64,000 nt of DNA. Source: Burkholderia cepacia (GTDB lineage: Bacteria; Pseudomonadota; Gammaproteobacteria; Burkholderiales; Burkholderiaceae). The stretch's first letter is position 1. Each line of letters begins with the position of its first letter. Location of the stretch: assembly GCF_001039005.1 (NCBI RefSeq), contig NZ_LDWR01000023.1, forward strand, positions 1-64,000. Direction: 5' to 3'. Positions 37,831 through 46,198 of this stretch are shown here, in pieces. The position numbers and the translations under genes are program-made. The notes below the pieces were generated by a model. It was not told the DNA's origin. It did not search any database and worked only from the letters and a program-made list of their open reading frames with translations.

Positions 37831-38520
37831 ATGCTGGTGCTGATTGGGGTGCCGATCGTCGTGATCGGTTTCGCGCTGCGCTTCAACGCGCTGCTGGTGG
37901 TCACGATCGCGGGGCTCGCGACGGGGCTGGCGGGCGGGCTGAATCTCGTCGACATCGTCAGCGCGTTCGGCAAGGCGTTCACCGAAAACCGCTACATGGG
38001 GCTCATCTGGCTGACGCTGCCGGTGATCGCGCTGCTCGAGCGCAACGGGCTCAAGGAACAGGCGAGGCGGATGATCTCGCGCGTGCAGGCGGCGACCACC
38101 GGCCGCGTGCTGATGCTGTATTTCGTGCTGCGCCAGGCGACGGCCGCGCTCGGCCTCACGTCGCTCGGCGGGCACGCGCAGATGGTGCGGCCGCTGATCG
38201 CGCCGATGGCCGAGGCCGCCGCCGTCAACCGGCACGGCGAGCTGCCCGAGTCGGTGCGCCAGCAGATCCGCGCGCATGCATCGGGCGTCGACAACATCGC
38301 CGTGTTCTTCGGCGAGGACATCTTCATCGCGATCCAGTCGATCCTGCTGATCAAGGGCTTTCTCGAACAGAACGGGATCGTCGTCGAGCCGCTGCAGGTG
38401 TCGGTGTGGGCGATCCCGACCGCGATCGCCGCGCTGCTGATCCACTGCACGCGCCTCGCGTTGCTCGATCGCCGGCTCGCGCGCGGCTTCGGCCTGCTGG
38501 GGCAGGAGGGCGCGCGATGA
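37831..38520 (+). CDS. DUF969 membrane protein, putative transporter subunit
   Basis: A 229-residue inner-membrane protein with about six hydrophobic segments starting MLVLIGVPIVVIGFALRFNA. It matches the DUF969 family, almost always encoded directly before a DUF979 protein. The pair is thought to form a two-part permease, often beside pyrrolidone-carboxylate or 5-oxoproline genes, none of which are seen here. AAGGAGGAGAGCA gives a strong ribosome site at ATG 37831. Its stop overlaps the next start as ATGA, so the two proteins should be made together. Confidence 0.8.
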   Translation: MLVLIGVPIVVIGFALRFNALLVVTIAGLATGLAGGLNLVDIVSAFGKAFTENRYMGLIWLTLPVIALLERNGLKEQARRMISRVQAATTGRVLMLYFVLRQATAALGLTSLGGHAQMVRPLIAPMAEAAAVNRHGELPESVRQQIRAHASGVDNIAVFFGEDIFIAIQSILLIKGFLEQNGIVVEPLQVSVWAIPTAIAALLIHCTRLALLDRRLARGFGLLGQEGAR

Positions 38521-39467
38521 TCGGCCTCGAATCGCTGTACACGCTCGCGGGGCTGATGTTCGCGGCGTTCGCGTACTTCAACCTGACGGACCGCACGAAC
38601 CCGCGCCGCGTCGTCAATTTCGCGTTCTGGGGGATCTACGCGGTCACGTTCCTGTTCGGCGCGAAGCTGCCGCATTTCGTGACGGGCTGCCTCGCGATCG
38701 CGCTCGCGGTGATCGCCGGCTCGGGCAAGCTCGGGCGCGGCAAGTCCGACGAGGCTGGCGAAGCGGCGGCCGTGCGGCGCGAAACCCTCGCGCAGCGCTT
38801 CGGCAACCGGCTGTTCCTGCCCGCGCTGCTGATTCCGGTGGTCACGCTGATCGGCACGTTCGCGCTGAAGCTCGTACCGTTCGTCGATCCGAAGAGCGTG
38901 ACGCTGATCTCGCTCGTGCTCGGCACGATCGTCGCGTTCGTCGTCGCGCTCGCGATGCTGCGCGATTCGCCCGTGCATGCGCTGAGGGAAGCGCGCCACA
39001 CGATGGACGCGGTCGGCTGGGCCGCGATCCTGCCGCAGATGCTCGCGGCGCTCGGCGCGCTGTTCGCGGTCGCGGGCGTCGGCGGCGTGGTGTCGGGGCT
39101 CGTGAAGGACTGGGTGCCGATCGATTCGCCGTTCGCGGTCGTCGCGGCCTACACGGTCGGCATGGCGCTGTTCACGATGATCATGGGCAACGGCTTCGCC
39201 GCGTTCCCCGTGATGACGGCCGGCATCGGCCTGCCGCTGATCGTCCACCAGTTCCACGGCAACCCGGCGATCGTCGGCGCGATCGGGATGCTGAGCGGCT
39301 TCTGCGGTACGCTGATGACGCCGATGGCCGCGAACTTCAACATCGTGCCGGCGGCGCTGCTCGAACTGAAGGACAAGAACGGCGTGATCAAGGCGCAGTG
39401 GCCGACGGCCGTGCTGCTGCTGGCCGTGAACACACTGCTGATGTATGCGTTCGTATTCCGCTTCTGA
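38517..39467 (+). CDS. DUF979 membrane protein, putative transporter subunit
   Basis: A 316-residue inner-membrane protein with 8-10 helices, of the DUF979 family. It opens MIGLESLYTLAGLMFAAFAY and holds a conserved, probably functional loop (MGNGFAAFPVMTAGIGLPLI, then GFCGTLMTPMAANFNIVPAA) similar in style to ion-coupled carriers. It starts inside the DUF969 stop codon and precedes the DUF2891 gene by 19 bp. The substrate is unknown; association with DUF2891 hints at an organic compound processed in the cytoplasm, which is inference. Confidence 0.8.
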   Translation: MIGLESLYTLAGLMFAAFAYFNLTDRTNPRRVVNFAFWGIYAVTFLFGAKLPHFVTGCLAIALAVIAGSGKLGRGKSDEAGEAAAVRRETLAQRFGNRLFLPALLIPVVTLIGTFALKLVPFVDPKSVTLISLVLGTIVAFVVALAMLRDSPVHALREARHTMDAVGWAAILPQMLAALGALFAVAGVGGVVSGLVKDWVPIDSPFAVVAAYTVGMALFTMIMGNGFAAFPVMTAGIGLPLIVHQFHGNPAIVGAIGMLSGFCGTLMTPMAANFNIVPAALLELKDKNGVIKAQWPTAVLLLAVNTLLMYAFVFRF

Positions 39468-39486
39468 CTCGATGGACGAGATGCTC

Positions 39487-40509
39487 ATGACCGACCGACT
39501 CACACCCGAACTCGCATCGAAATTCGCGTCGCTCGCGCTCGCGCACCTGACCCGCGAATATCCGAACAAGCTCACGCATTCGCTCGAAGGCCCGCACGAC
39601 GTGCAGGGGCCGCGCGCGCTGCATCCGATCTTCTACGGCAGCTACGACTGGCATTCGTGCGTGCACGGCTACTGGCTCGTGCTGCGCGTGCTCGAACGTT
39701 ATCCGGCGCTGCCGGAGGCCGAGCGCATCGTCGCGATCGTCGACGCGCACTTCACCGATGCGAACGTCGCCGGCGAGCGCGCGTATCTCGCGCTGCCGCA
39801 CAACAGCGGCTTCGAGCGGCCGTACGGCTGGGCGTGGCTGCTCGCGCTGTCCGCGCAGCTCGAACGGCTCGCGCTGAAAGGCGCGCTGCCGCAGGCCGCG
39901 CGCTGGGCGAAGGCGATGGCGCCGCTCACCGACCTGTTCGTGTCGCGCTTCGAGACCTTCCTGCCGAAGGCGACCTATCCGCTGCGCGTCGGCACGCACT
40001 TCAACACCGCGTTCGCGCTGGCGCTCACGCTCGACTTCGCGCGCGACACGCAGCGCGACGGGCTCGCGGCGCTGATCGTCGATACCGCGAAGCGCTGGCA
40101 CCTGAACGACGTCGCATGCCAGGCGTGGGAGCCGTCGGGCGACGAATTCCTGTCGCCCGCGCTGATGGAGGCCGAGCTGATGCGGCGCGTGCTGCCGGCA
40201 GCCGAATTCGACGGCTGGTTCGCGCGCTTTTTGCCGGATCTCGCGCGCGGCGAGCCGGCGACGCTGTTCGAACCGGCGACGGTCAGCGACCGCAGCGACG
40301 GCAAGATCGCGCACCTCGACGGGCTGAACCTGAGCCGCGCGTGGTGCCAGCGCGCGCTCGCCGGCGCGCTGCCGGAAGGCGATGCGCGGCGCGCGAAGCT
40401 GCTCGACGCGGCCGACCGGCATCTCGCGAGCGCGCTCGCGCACGTGGCCGGCGACTACATGGGCGAGCACTGGCTCGCGACGTTCGCGTTGCTCGCGCTG
40501 GAGGCGTAG
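39487..40509 (+). CDS. DUF2891 family protein, putative cytoplasmic enzyme
   Basis: A 340-residue soluble protein. Conserved polar patches (FYGSYDWHSCVHGYWLVLR, LPHNSGFERPYGWAWLLALS, ACQAWEPSGDEFLSPALMEA) and repeated helix pairs look like an (alpha/alpha) toroid with an active site rich in His, Trp and Glu, as in glycoside epimerases or hydrolases, but the family has no assigned reaction. It completes the operon with the DUF969/DUF979 permease. ATG 39487 is used; ATGs at 39472 and 39481 would add a few residues. Confidence 0.8.
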   Translation: MTDRLTPELASKFASLALAHLTREYPNKLTHSLEGPHDVQGPRALHPIFYGSYDWHSCVHGYWLVLRVLERYPALPEAERIVAIVDAHFTDANVAGERAYLALPHNSGFERPYGWAWLLALSAQLERLALKGALPQAARWAKAMAPLTDLFVSRFETFLPKATYPLRVGTHFNTAFALALTLDFARDTQRDGLAALIVDTAKRWHLNDVACQAWEPSGDEFLSPALMEAELMRRVLPAAEFDGWFARFLPDLARGEPATLFEPATVSDRSDGKIAHLDGLNLSRAWCQRALAGALPEGDARRAKLLDAADRHLASALAHVAGDYMGEHWLATFALLALEA

Positions 40510-40651
40510 CGCGCGGCCGTTGCGCTAGGTGCAACGGCAACGAAACCCCGCCGGCGGCAAGGTCATCGGCGCGCGGCTATACTCGCCGCTCGGGCCGCTT
40601 CGCGCAGCATGCGTTGCGCGAAGCGGCCATCCGCCAGTTCGCCGCCTCTTC

Positions 40652-40975
40652 ATGGACAAGCTCATTTCCTACGTCGCCGCGATTCACGGGCTCGCCGGCC
40701 CGGTGTCGATCGTGTCTCACGCGACCTCCCACGACCGCTGGACCGACGACGACGTCGAAGTCACGCGCGACGAAACCGAATACCGCTTCGACAACGGCGC
40801 GATCGTGCGCCGCTCGGTCGAGCAGGACCGTGCGCCGTCGGACCTGCTGTGCGCCGAATGCTGGATCGATTACGACGTGCTGCGCCATCCCGATGCGCGG
40901 CCGATCAGCCCGTCGCGGCTGACGTTCGACAACGCGTGCCGCGAAACCTTCTGGCTGCGTTATCACCTCGCTTGA
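40652..40975 (+). CDS. Hypothetical protein, 107 residues
   Basis: A small acidic protein of unknown family (MDKLISYVAAIHGLAGPVSI, then RWTDDDVEVTRDETEYRFDN). A CxxC-like pair LLCAECWIDYD could bind a metal, but it is only one pair. It lacks signal peptide and membrane segments. The ATG at 40652 follows a CTCTTC sequence without a clear ribosome site. Codon use matches real genes. Gene fragments follow downstream. Confidence 0.5.
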   Translation: MDKLISYVAAIHGLAGPVSIVSHATSHDRWTDDDVEVTRDETEYRFDNGAIVRRSVEQDRAPSDLLCAECWIDYDVLRHPDARPISPSRLTFDNACRETFWLRYHLA

Positions 40976-41014
40976 ACGCTTGAACGCGTGACCGCCTGAC
41001 CGCGCGCGGCCGCG

Positions 41015-41128
41015 TCAGCCCGGCGGCGCGCCATCGGCCGCATGCAGCAGCGTGAGCCGGGCGGCCGCGTCGCGCATCTTCGACACATTCACCAGCAAAT
41101 CGTTGAGCGTCGCGTACGGGCTGACGTG
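41015..41128 (-). pseudogene. C-terminal gene tail (leftward), 5' part deleted
   Basis: Thirty-seven codons reading leftward (SPYATLNDLLVNVSKMRDAA, then a tail ending in APPG and TGA) have gene-like codon bias and amphipathic helix character, but no start. The frame loses sense exactly where the rightward fragment at 41130 begins. I do not recognise the parent protein. Confidence 0.45.
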
Positions 41129-41129
41129 C

Positions 41130-41186
41130 CGCGGCCGTCGCGAGCATCTCGACGACAGCGAACTGCTCGCCTATCCGCCGCGGTAA
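41130..41186 (+). pseudogene. C-terminal gene tail (rightward), 5' part deleted
   Basis: Eighteen codons reading RGRREHLDDSELLAYPPR and TAA look like the end of a real protein. Together with the leftward tail they form a back-to-back scar from which the shared 5' region of two divergent genes was lost. Confidence 0.35.
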
Positions 41187-41206
41187 TGCGCGGTCACGCA
41201 TGACGC

Positions 41207-41236
41207 CGAAGGCCCGGCTGGTGAGCCGGGCCTTCG
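41207..41236. terminator. Strong inverted repeat before soeA
   Basis: A 13-bp perfect stem (CGAAGGCCCGGCT with AGCCGGGCCTTCG) and a GGTG loop, 21 bp after the rightward gene tail. It is the likely terminator of the vanished gene and now insulates soeA. Confidence 0.65.
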
Positions 41237-41410
41237 CGCATGCGGACCCTGGCCAGGCCCGATGGATTGTCTAGCCAACTATCAGTCCGCCCGATAGGAC
41301 CGATCGGAGGATGCGACTTTATGTCGACGGCCTGCCGGCATAGCATGGATGAACCGATTCACGGGTGCGCCCCGGCGGGGCGCGCCATCATCCGCGAACG
41401 AGGACAGACG

Positions 41411-44347
41411 ATGGAGCATCGAGCACGCGAGCGCGACGAGCAGGCCGAGATCAAGACGACGACGTGCTACATGTGCGCGTGCCGCTGCGGCATCCGCGTG
41501 CACCTGCGCGACGGCGAAGTGCGTTATATCGACGGCAACCCCGAGCATCCGTTGAACCAGGGTGTTATCTGCGCGAAAGGTTCGTCGGGGATCATGAAGC
41601 AGTATTCGCCCGCGCGGCTCACGCAGCCGCTGATGCGCAAGGCGGGCGCCGAGCGCGGCGACGCGCAGTTCGAGCCCGTGTCGTGGGCGGTCGCGTTCGA
41701 CGTGCTCGAAAAGCGGCTCGCGCATCTGCGTGCGACCGACCCGAAGCGCTTCGCGCTGTTCACCGGCCGTGACCAGATGCAGGCGCTCACCGGCCTGTTC
41801 GCGAAACAGTTCGGTACACCGAACTATGCGGCGCACGGCGGGTTCTGCTCGGCGAACATGGCGGCCGGGATGATCTATACGATCGGCGGCTCGTTCTGGG
41901 AATTCGGCGGCCCCGATCTCGACAACGCGAAGCTGTTCTTCATGATCGGCACCGCGGAGGATCACCATTCGAATCCGCTGAAGATCGCGCTCGGCAAATT
42001 CAAGCGTGCAGGCGGGCGCTTCATCGCGATCAATCCGGTGCGCACCGGTTACGCGGCGATCGCCGACGAATGGATTCCGATCCGCCCCGGCACCGACGGC
42101 GCGTTGTTCATGGCGCTGATGCACGAGCTGATCGCGCGCAACGCGTTCGACGTCGAATTCGTGTCGCGCTTCACGAACGCGGCCGAGCTGGTCGACCAGC
42201 GCGACGGCGCCGACACGTTCGGGCTGTTCGTGCGCGATGCCGCCGCGCCGGAGGTCAACGCGCTGTATCCGCAGAACCGCATGTGGTGGGACACGAAGAC
42301 GAACCGCGCGGTGCTGCACCACACAGAGGGCGCCGAACCGGCGCTCGACGGTCGTTACACGCTCGACGACGGCACGCCGGTCGCGCCGTCGTTCACGCTG
42401 CTGCGCGAACAGGTGGCCGGCTGCACGCCCGAATGGGCGGCCGACATCACCGGCATCGCGGCCGACACGATCCGCCGCGTCGCCCGCGAGATGGAGACGG
42501 TCGCGCGCGATCACGCCATCGAGTTGCCGGTGCGCTGGACCGATTCGTGGGGCAAGGAACACGCGACGGTGAAGGGCGTGCCGATCGCGTTCCATGCGAT
42601 GCGCGGGCTCGCCGCGCATTCGAACGGCTTCCAGACGATCCGCGCGCTCGCCGTGCTGATGTCGCTGCTCGGCACGATCGACCGGCCGGGCGGTTTCCGC
42701 CACAAGACGCCGTATCCGCGCGCGGTGCCGCCGTCGGCGAAACCGCCGAACGACCCGGCCCAGGTCAAGCCGAACACACCGCTCGCCACCGGCCCGCTCG
42801 GCTGGCCGGCGGGCCCCGAGGACTTGTTCATCCATCCGGACGGCACGCCCGCGCGGCTCGACAAGGCGTTCTCGTGGGAATACCCGCTCGCGGTGCACGG
42901 GCTGATGCATTCGGTGATCACCAATGCGTGGCGCGGCGATCCCTATCCGATCGACACGCTGCTGATCTTCATGGCCAACATGGCGTGGAATTCGTCGATG
43001 AATACGACGGAAGTGCGCAAGATGCTGGTCGACAAGCGCGACGACGGCGAATACCGGATCCCGTTCCTCGTCGTGTGCGATGCGTTCGCATCGGAGATGA
43101 CGGCGTTCGCCGACCTGATCCTGCCCGACACGACCTACCTCGAACGCCACGACGTGATGTCGGTGCTCGACCGGCCGATCTCCGAATTCGACGGGCCGGT
43201 CGACTCGGTGCGCGTGCCCGTCGTGCCGCCGACCGGCGAATGCAAGCCGTTCCAGGAAGTGCTGATCGAGCTCGCGAGCCGGCTGAAGTTTCCGGCGTTC
43301 ACGACGGTCGACGGACAACGCAAGTACCGCGACTATCCGGATTTCGTCATCAACTTCCAGACGGCGCCCGAGTCGGGCACCGGATTCCTGATCGGCTGGC
43401 GCGGCAAGAACGGCGACAAGGCCGTCGTCGGCGAGCCGAACCCCGACCAGTGGCAGCGCTACGCGGAGAACAACTGCGTGTACCACCATCGGCTGCCGGA
43501 GCCGCTGCAGTACATGCGCAACTGCAACGGCCCGTACATGCAGTGGGCCGTCGACAACGGGATGCGCAAGTTCGGCGTGCCGATCATGATCCAGCTCTAC
43601 TCGGACGTGATGCAGAAATTCCGGCTCGCCGCGCAGGGCCGCACGTCGGGCCGCCAGCCGCCCGACCATCTGCGCGAGCGCATCGCGCGCTATTTCGATC
43701 CGCTGCCGTTCTGGCATCGGTCGCTCGAAAGCGGGCTGACCGACGCGAACCGCTATCCGCTCGCGGCGATCACGCAGCGGCCGATGGCGATGTACCACTC
43801 GTGGGATTCGCAGAACGCGTGGCTGCGGCAGATCCATGGCGAGAACCACCTGTTCGTGAACCCGGTGACGGCCGCCGCGCAACAGATCGGCGACGGCGCA
43901 TGGATCTACGTCGAGTCGCCGTGGGGCAAGGTGCGTTGCCGCGCGCGCTACAGCGAAGCGGTCGAACCCGGCACCGTGTGGACGTGGAACGCGATCGGCA
44001 AGGCGGCCGGCGCATGGAATCTCGGGCCCGAAGCGGGCGAATCGCAGCGCGGCTTCCTGCTCAATCACGTGATCACCGACGAGTTGCCGGACGCGGCACG
44101 CGCCGGTGCGCGGATGTCGAACTCCGATCCCGTGACGGGGCAGGCCGGCTGGTACGACGTGCAGGTGCGGATCTATCCGGCCGAAGCCGATGCGGCGACG
44201 ACGCTGCCGCAGTTCGCGCCGATGCCGCCGCTGCCCGGCACGCCGCGCGTGCTGCAGCGCGTGCAGGCGTATTTCGCGGGAACCGGCGCATTCGCCGCGC
44301 GGCTGCGGCGCGCGACGGCGGCCGGTTCGCAGTCAGACGATAGCTGA
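41411..44347 (+). CDS. soeA: Molybdopterin oxidoreductase, probable sulfite dehydrogenase (quinone) SoeA
   Basis: A 978-residue complex iron-sulfur molybdoenzyme. A [4Fe-4S] cluster binds at Cys19, 22, 26 and 54 (TTTCYMCACRCGIRVH ... GVICAKG). The Mo site region reads AAHGGFCSANMAAGMIYTIG, where the Cys could be the Mo ligand. 'CAKGSSGIMKQYSPARLTQP' is typical of the SoeA branch, which oxidises cytoplasmic sulfite to sulfate. No Tat signal is present, agreeing with a cytoplasmic SoeA. Other DMSO-reductase relatives (polysulfide or thiosulfate reductases) are the alternative. ATG 41411 has GAGGA upstream. It heads a three-gene operon with the iron-sulfur and membrane subunits. Confidence 0.75.
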   Translation: MEHRARERDEQAEIKTTTCYMCACRCGIRVHLRDGEVRYIDGNPEHPLNQGVICAKGSSGIMKQYSPARLTQPLMRKAGAERGDAQFEPVSWAVAFDVLEKRLAHLRATDPKRFALFTGRDQMQALTGLFAKQFGTPNYAAHGGFCSANMAAGMIYTIGGSFWEFGGPDLDNAKLFFMIGTAEDHHSNPLKIALGKFKRAGGRFIAINPVRTGYAAIADEWIPIRPGTDGALFMALMHELIARNAFDVEFVSRFTNAAELVDQRDGADTFGLFVRDAAAPEVNALYPQNRMWWDTKTNRAVLHHTEGAEPALDGRYTLDDGTPVAPSFTLLREQVAGCTPEWAADITGIAADTIRRVAREMETVARDHAIELPVRWTDSWGKEHATVKGVPIAFHAMRGLAAHSNGFQTIRALAVLMSLLGTIDRPGGFRHKTPYPRAVPPSAKPPNDPAQVKPNTPLATGPLGWPAGPEDLFIHPDGTPARLDKAFSWEYPLAVHGLMHSVITNAWRGDPYPIDTLLIFMANMAWNSSMNTTEVRKMLVDKRDDGEYRIPFLVVCDAFASEMTAFADLILPDTTYLERHDVMSVLDRPISEFDGPVDSVRVPVVPPTGECKPFQEVLIELASRLKFPAFTTVDGQRKYRDYPDFVINFQTAPESGTGFLIGWRGKNGDKAVVGEPNPDQWQRYAENNCVYHHRLPEPLQYMRNCNGPYMQWAVDNGMRKFGVPIMIQLYSDVMQKFRLAAQGRTSGRQPPDHLRERIARYFDPLPFWHRSLESGLTDANRYPLAAITQRPMAMYHSWDSQNAWLRQIHGENHLFVNPVTAAAQQIGDGAWIYVESPWGKVRCRARYSEAVEPGTVWTWNAIGKAAGAWNLGPEAGESQRGFLLNHVITDELPDAARAGARMSNSDPVTGQAGWYDVQVRIYPAEADAATTLPQFAPMPPLPGTPRVLQRVQAYFAGTGAFAARLRRATAAGSQSDDS

Positions 44348-44363
44348 TCGAAGGAGCGCAACC

Positions 44364-45110
44364 ATGACCCAGATGGCCCTCGTCATCGACCTGAACGTAT
44401 GCGTCGGCTGCCATGCCTGCGTGACGAGCTGCAAGGAATGGAACACGTCGGGCGAGGCCGGCAGCCTTGCCGACCTGCGCCCGTACGACGACGACCCGTC
44501 CGGCACGTTCTTCAACCGCGTGCAGACTTATGAAGCCGGCGTGTTCCCGATGACCGACACGATCCACTTCCCGAAATCGTGCCTGCACTGCGAGGACCCG
44601 CCGTGCGTGCCCGTGTGCCCGACCGGCGCGAGCTACAAGCGCAAGTCGGACGGCATCGTGCTGGTCGACTACGACAAGTGCATCGGCTGCAAGTACTGCG
44701 CATGGGCGTGCCCGTACGGCGCGCGCGAGCTCGACGAAGGCCGCAAGGAGATGACGAAGTGCACGCTGTGCGCGGACCGCATCGACAACGAAGCGCTGCC
44801 GGAGCGCGACCGCAAGCCGGCCTGCGTGCTCGCGTGCCCGACGTCGGCGCGGCTGTTCGGCGACGTGCACGATCCCGACTCGGAGGTGTCGCGCGCGATC
44901 CGCGAACGCGGCGGATATGCGCTGATGCCCGAATGGGACACGCGGCCGTCGAACCATTACCTGCCGCGCGTGAAGACCGAAGCGTCGTGCGGTTGCGGCA
45001 GCGGCGGCGGATGCGGCAGCACGTCGGGCGGCGGCGACGCGGACGCGTCGTTCGAGGCGCGCGCGGCGCGCGGCGACATCGATCTCGTTTCGCTCGCGAG
45101 GCCGCGCTGA
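44364..45110 (+). CDS. soeB: Four-cluster iron-sulfur subunit (SoeB/DmsB-like)
   Basis: A 248-residue ferredoxin-type subunit. Four cysteine groups are visible: CVGCHACVTSCKEWN, CLHCEDPPCVPVCPTG, CIGCKYCAWACPYG and CTLCADRI...CVLACPT, giving up to four [4Fe-4S] clusters that pass electrons from SoeA to the membrane subunit. After the last cluster comes an unusual tail rich in Cys, Gly and Ser (SCGCGSGGGCGSTSGGG), which is not needed for the clusters and may bind metal. AAGGAG lies before ATG 44364, 16 bp after soeA. Confidence 0.82.
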   Translation: MTQMALVIDLNVCVGCHACVTSCKEWNTSGEAGSLADLRPYDDDPSGTFFNRVQTYEAGVFPMTDTIHFPKSCLHCEDPPCVPVCPTGASYKRKSDGIVLVDYDKCIGCKYCAWACPYGARELDEGRKEMTKCTLCADRIDNEALPERDRKPACVLACPTSARLFGDVHDPDSEVSRAIRERGGYALMPEWDTRPSNHYLPRVKTEASCGCGSGGGCGSTSGGGDADASFEARAARGDIDLVSLARPR

Positions 45111-45147
45111 GCGCGTTGTTTTTCATTCAGATCCAGACGGAGTTCCC

Positions 45148-46095
45148 ATGCGCCCAGCCTTTTCGGTCGTTTTTCTCACCACGCTGTGCGGCGCCGCACA
45201 GGGCCTGCTGCTGACGCTCGTGATCGTCGAGGCGCTGGCGCGGCTGGCCGGCGTCGACGTGGCCGCCGCGTTCTACGTGACCGGCGCGGCGCTGTCGGTC
45301 GCGCTCGGCGTGCTCGGCCTGTTCGCGTCGTTCTTCCATCTCGGCCACCCCGAACGCGCGTGGCGCGCGATCGCGATGTGGCGCACGTCGTGGCTGTCGC
45401 GCGAATGCATCGCGCTGCCGGTGTTTCTCGCGTGCGCATTCGCGTATGGCGCGGCGCACCTGTTCGGCTGGTCCGGCACGCTGCTGATCGGCGCGGCGGG
45501 CGCGCTCGCGAGCGTCGCGCTGTTCGTGTGCACCGCGATGATCTACGCGTGCCTGCGTTTCCTGCAGGAATGGGCGAGCCCGCTGACGCTCGTGAACTTC
45601 GTGCTGCTCGGCTGCGCGTCGGGCTGCACGCTCGCGACGGCGTGCGCGGCCTGGCTCGCGCCGGCGCTGGTGGGCCGGCTCGCGGCGGCCGCCTGCGTGC
45701 TGACGCTCGTGGGCGGCGCGACACGGCTCGCGTCGCTCGCGCGCAATGCGCGGCTGCGGCCGAAGTCGACCGTGCAGAGCGCGACGGGGATTCGCAATGA
45801 AAAGGTCGAGCAGAAGTCGCGCGGCTTCACGGCCAGCGCGTTCAATACGCGGGAGTTCTTTCACGGGCAGGGCAACGGCACGCTGCGCGCGGTGAAGGCC
45901 GGTTTCCTGATCGGCGCATTCGCGGTGCCGTTCGTGCTGACCGGTGCGGGCGCGCTCGCGCCGACGTCGGTCGCGGCAGCCGTCGCGCTCGGCGCGGCGT
46001 TCGTGATCCAGTATGCGGGGCTGGTCGCTGAACGCTGGTTCTTTTTCGCGGACGCGCGGCATCCGCAGAACATCTACTACCAGCGCGCGTCGTGA
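45148..46095 (+). CDS. soeC: DmsC-type membrane anchor subunit (SoeC)
   Basis: A 315-residue integral membrane protein with eight to nine helices, of the DmsC anchor family. It should anchor SoeAB to the inner membrane and pass electrons to quinone. Helix 1 begins at residues 2-25 (FSVVFLTTLCGAAQGLLLTL); the loop 'FHLGHPERAWRAIAMWRTSWLSRE' is a family signature. CGGAG precedes ATG 45148. No TorD/DmsD-type chaperone gene follows. A strong hairpin terminates the operon before the convergent mannosidase gene. Confidence 0.78.
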   Translation: MRPAFSVVFLTTLCGAAQGLLLTLVIVEALARLAGVDVAAAFYVTGAALSVALGVLGLFASFFHLGHPERAWRAIAMWRTSWLSRECIALPVFLACAFAYGAAHLFGWSGTLLIGAAGALASVALFVCTAMIYACLRFLQEWASPLTLVNFVLLGCASGCTLATACAAWLAPALVGRLAAAACVLTLVGGATRLASLARNARLRPKSTVQSATGIRNEKVEQKSRGFTASAFNTREFFHGQGNGTLRAVKAGFLIGAFAVPFVLTGAGALAPTSVAAAVALGAAFVIQYAGLVAERWFFFADARHPQNIYYQRAS

Positions 46096-46153
46096 CGACG
46101 CGTGTGCGCGAACTTGCGCGACGCGTGCTCACGAGGAGGGAGCAGCGGGAGCA

Positions 46154-46182
46154 GGGGGACATCGTCACGTGCGATGTCCCCC
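46154..46182. terminator. Strong hairpin between soeC and the mannosidase gene
   Basis: An 11-bp perfect stem (GGGGGACATCG with CGATGTCCCCC) and a 7-base loop between two convergent genes; it can serve both strands. Confidence 0.65.
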
Positions 46183-46198
46183 GCGGGTCATGCGGGCA

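Noticed and set aside
41282-44068. A 928-codon leftward frame opposite soeA
   Set aside because: No motifs and biased composition; soeA on the other strand has complete cofactor motifs and a ribosome site.
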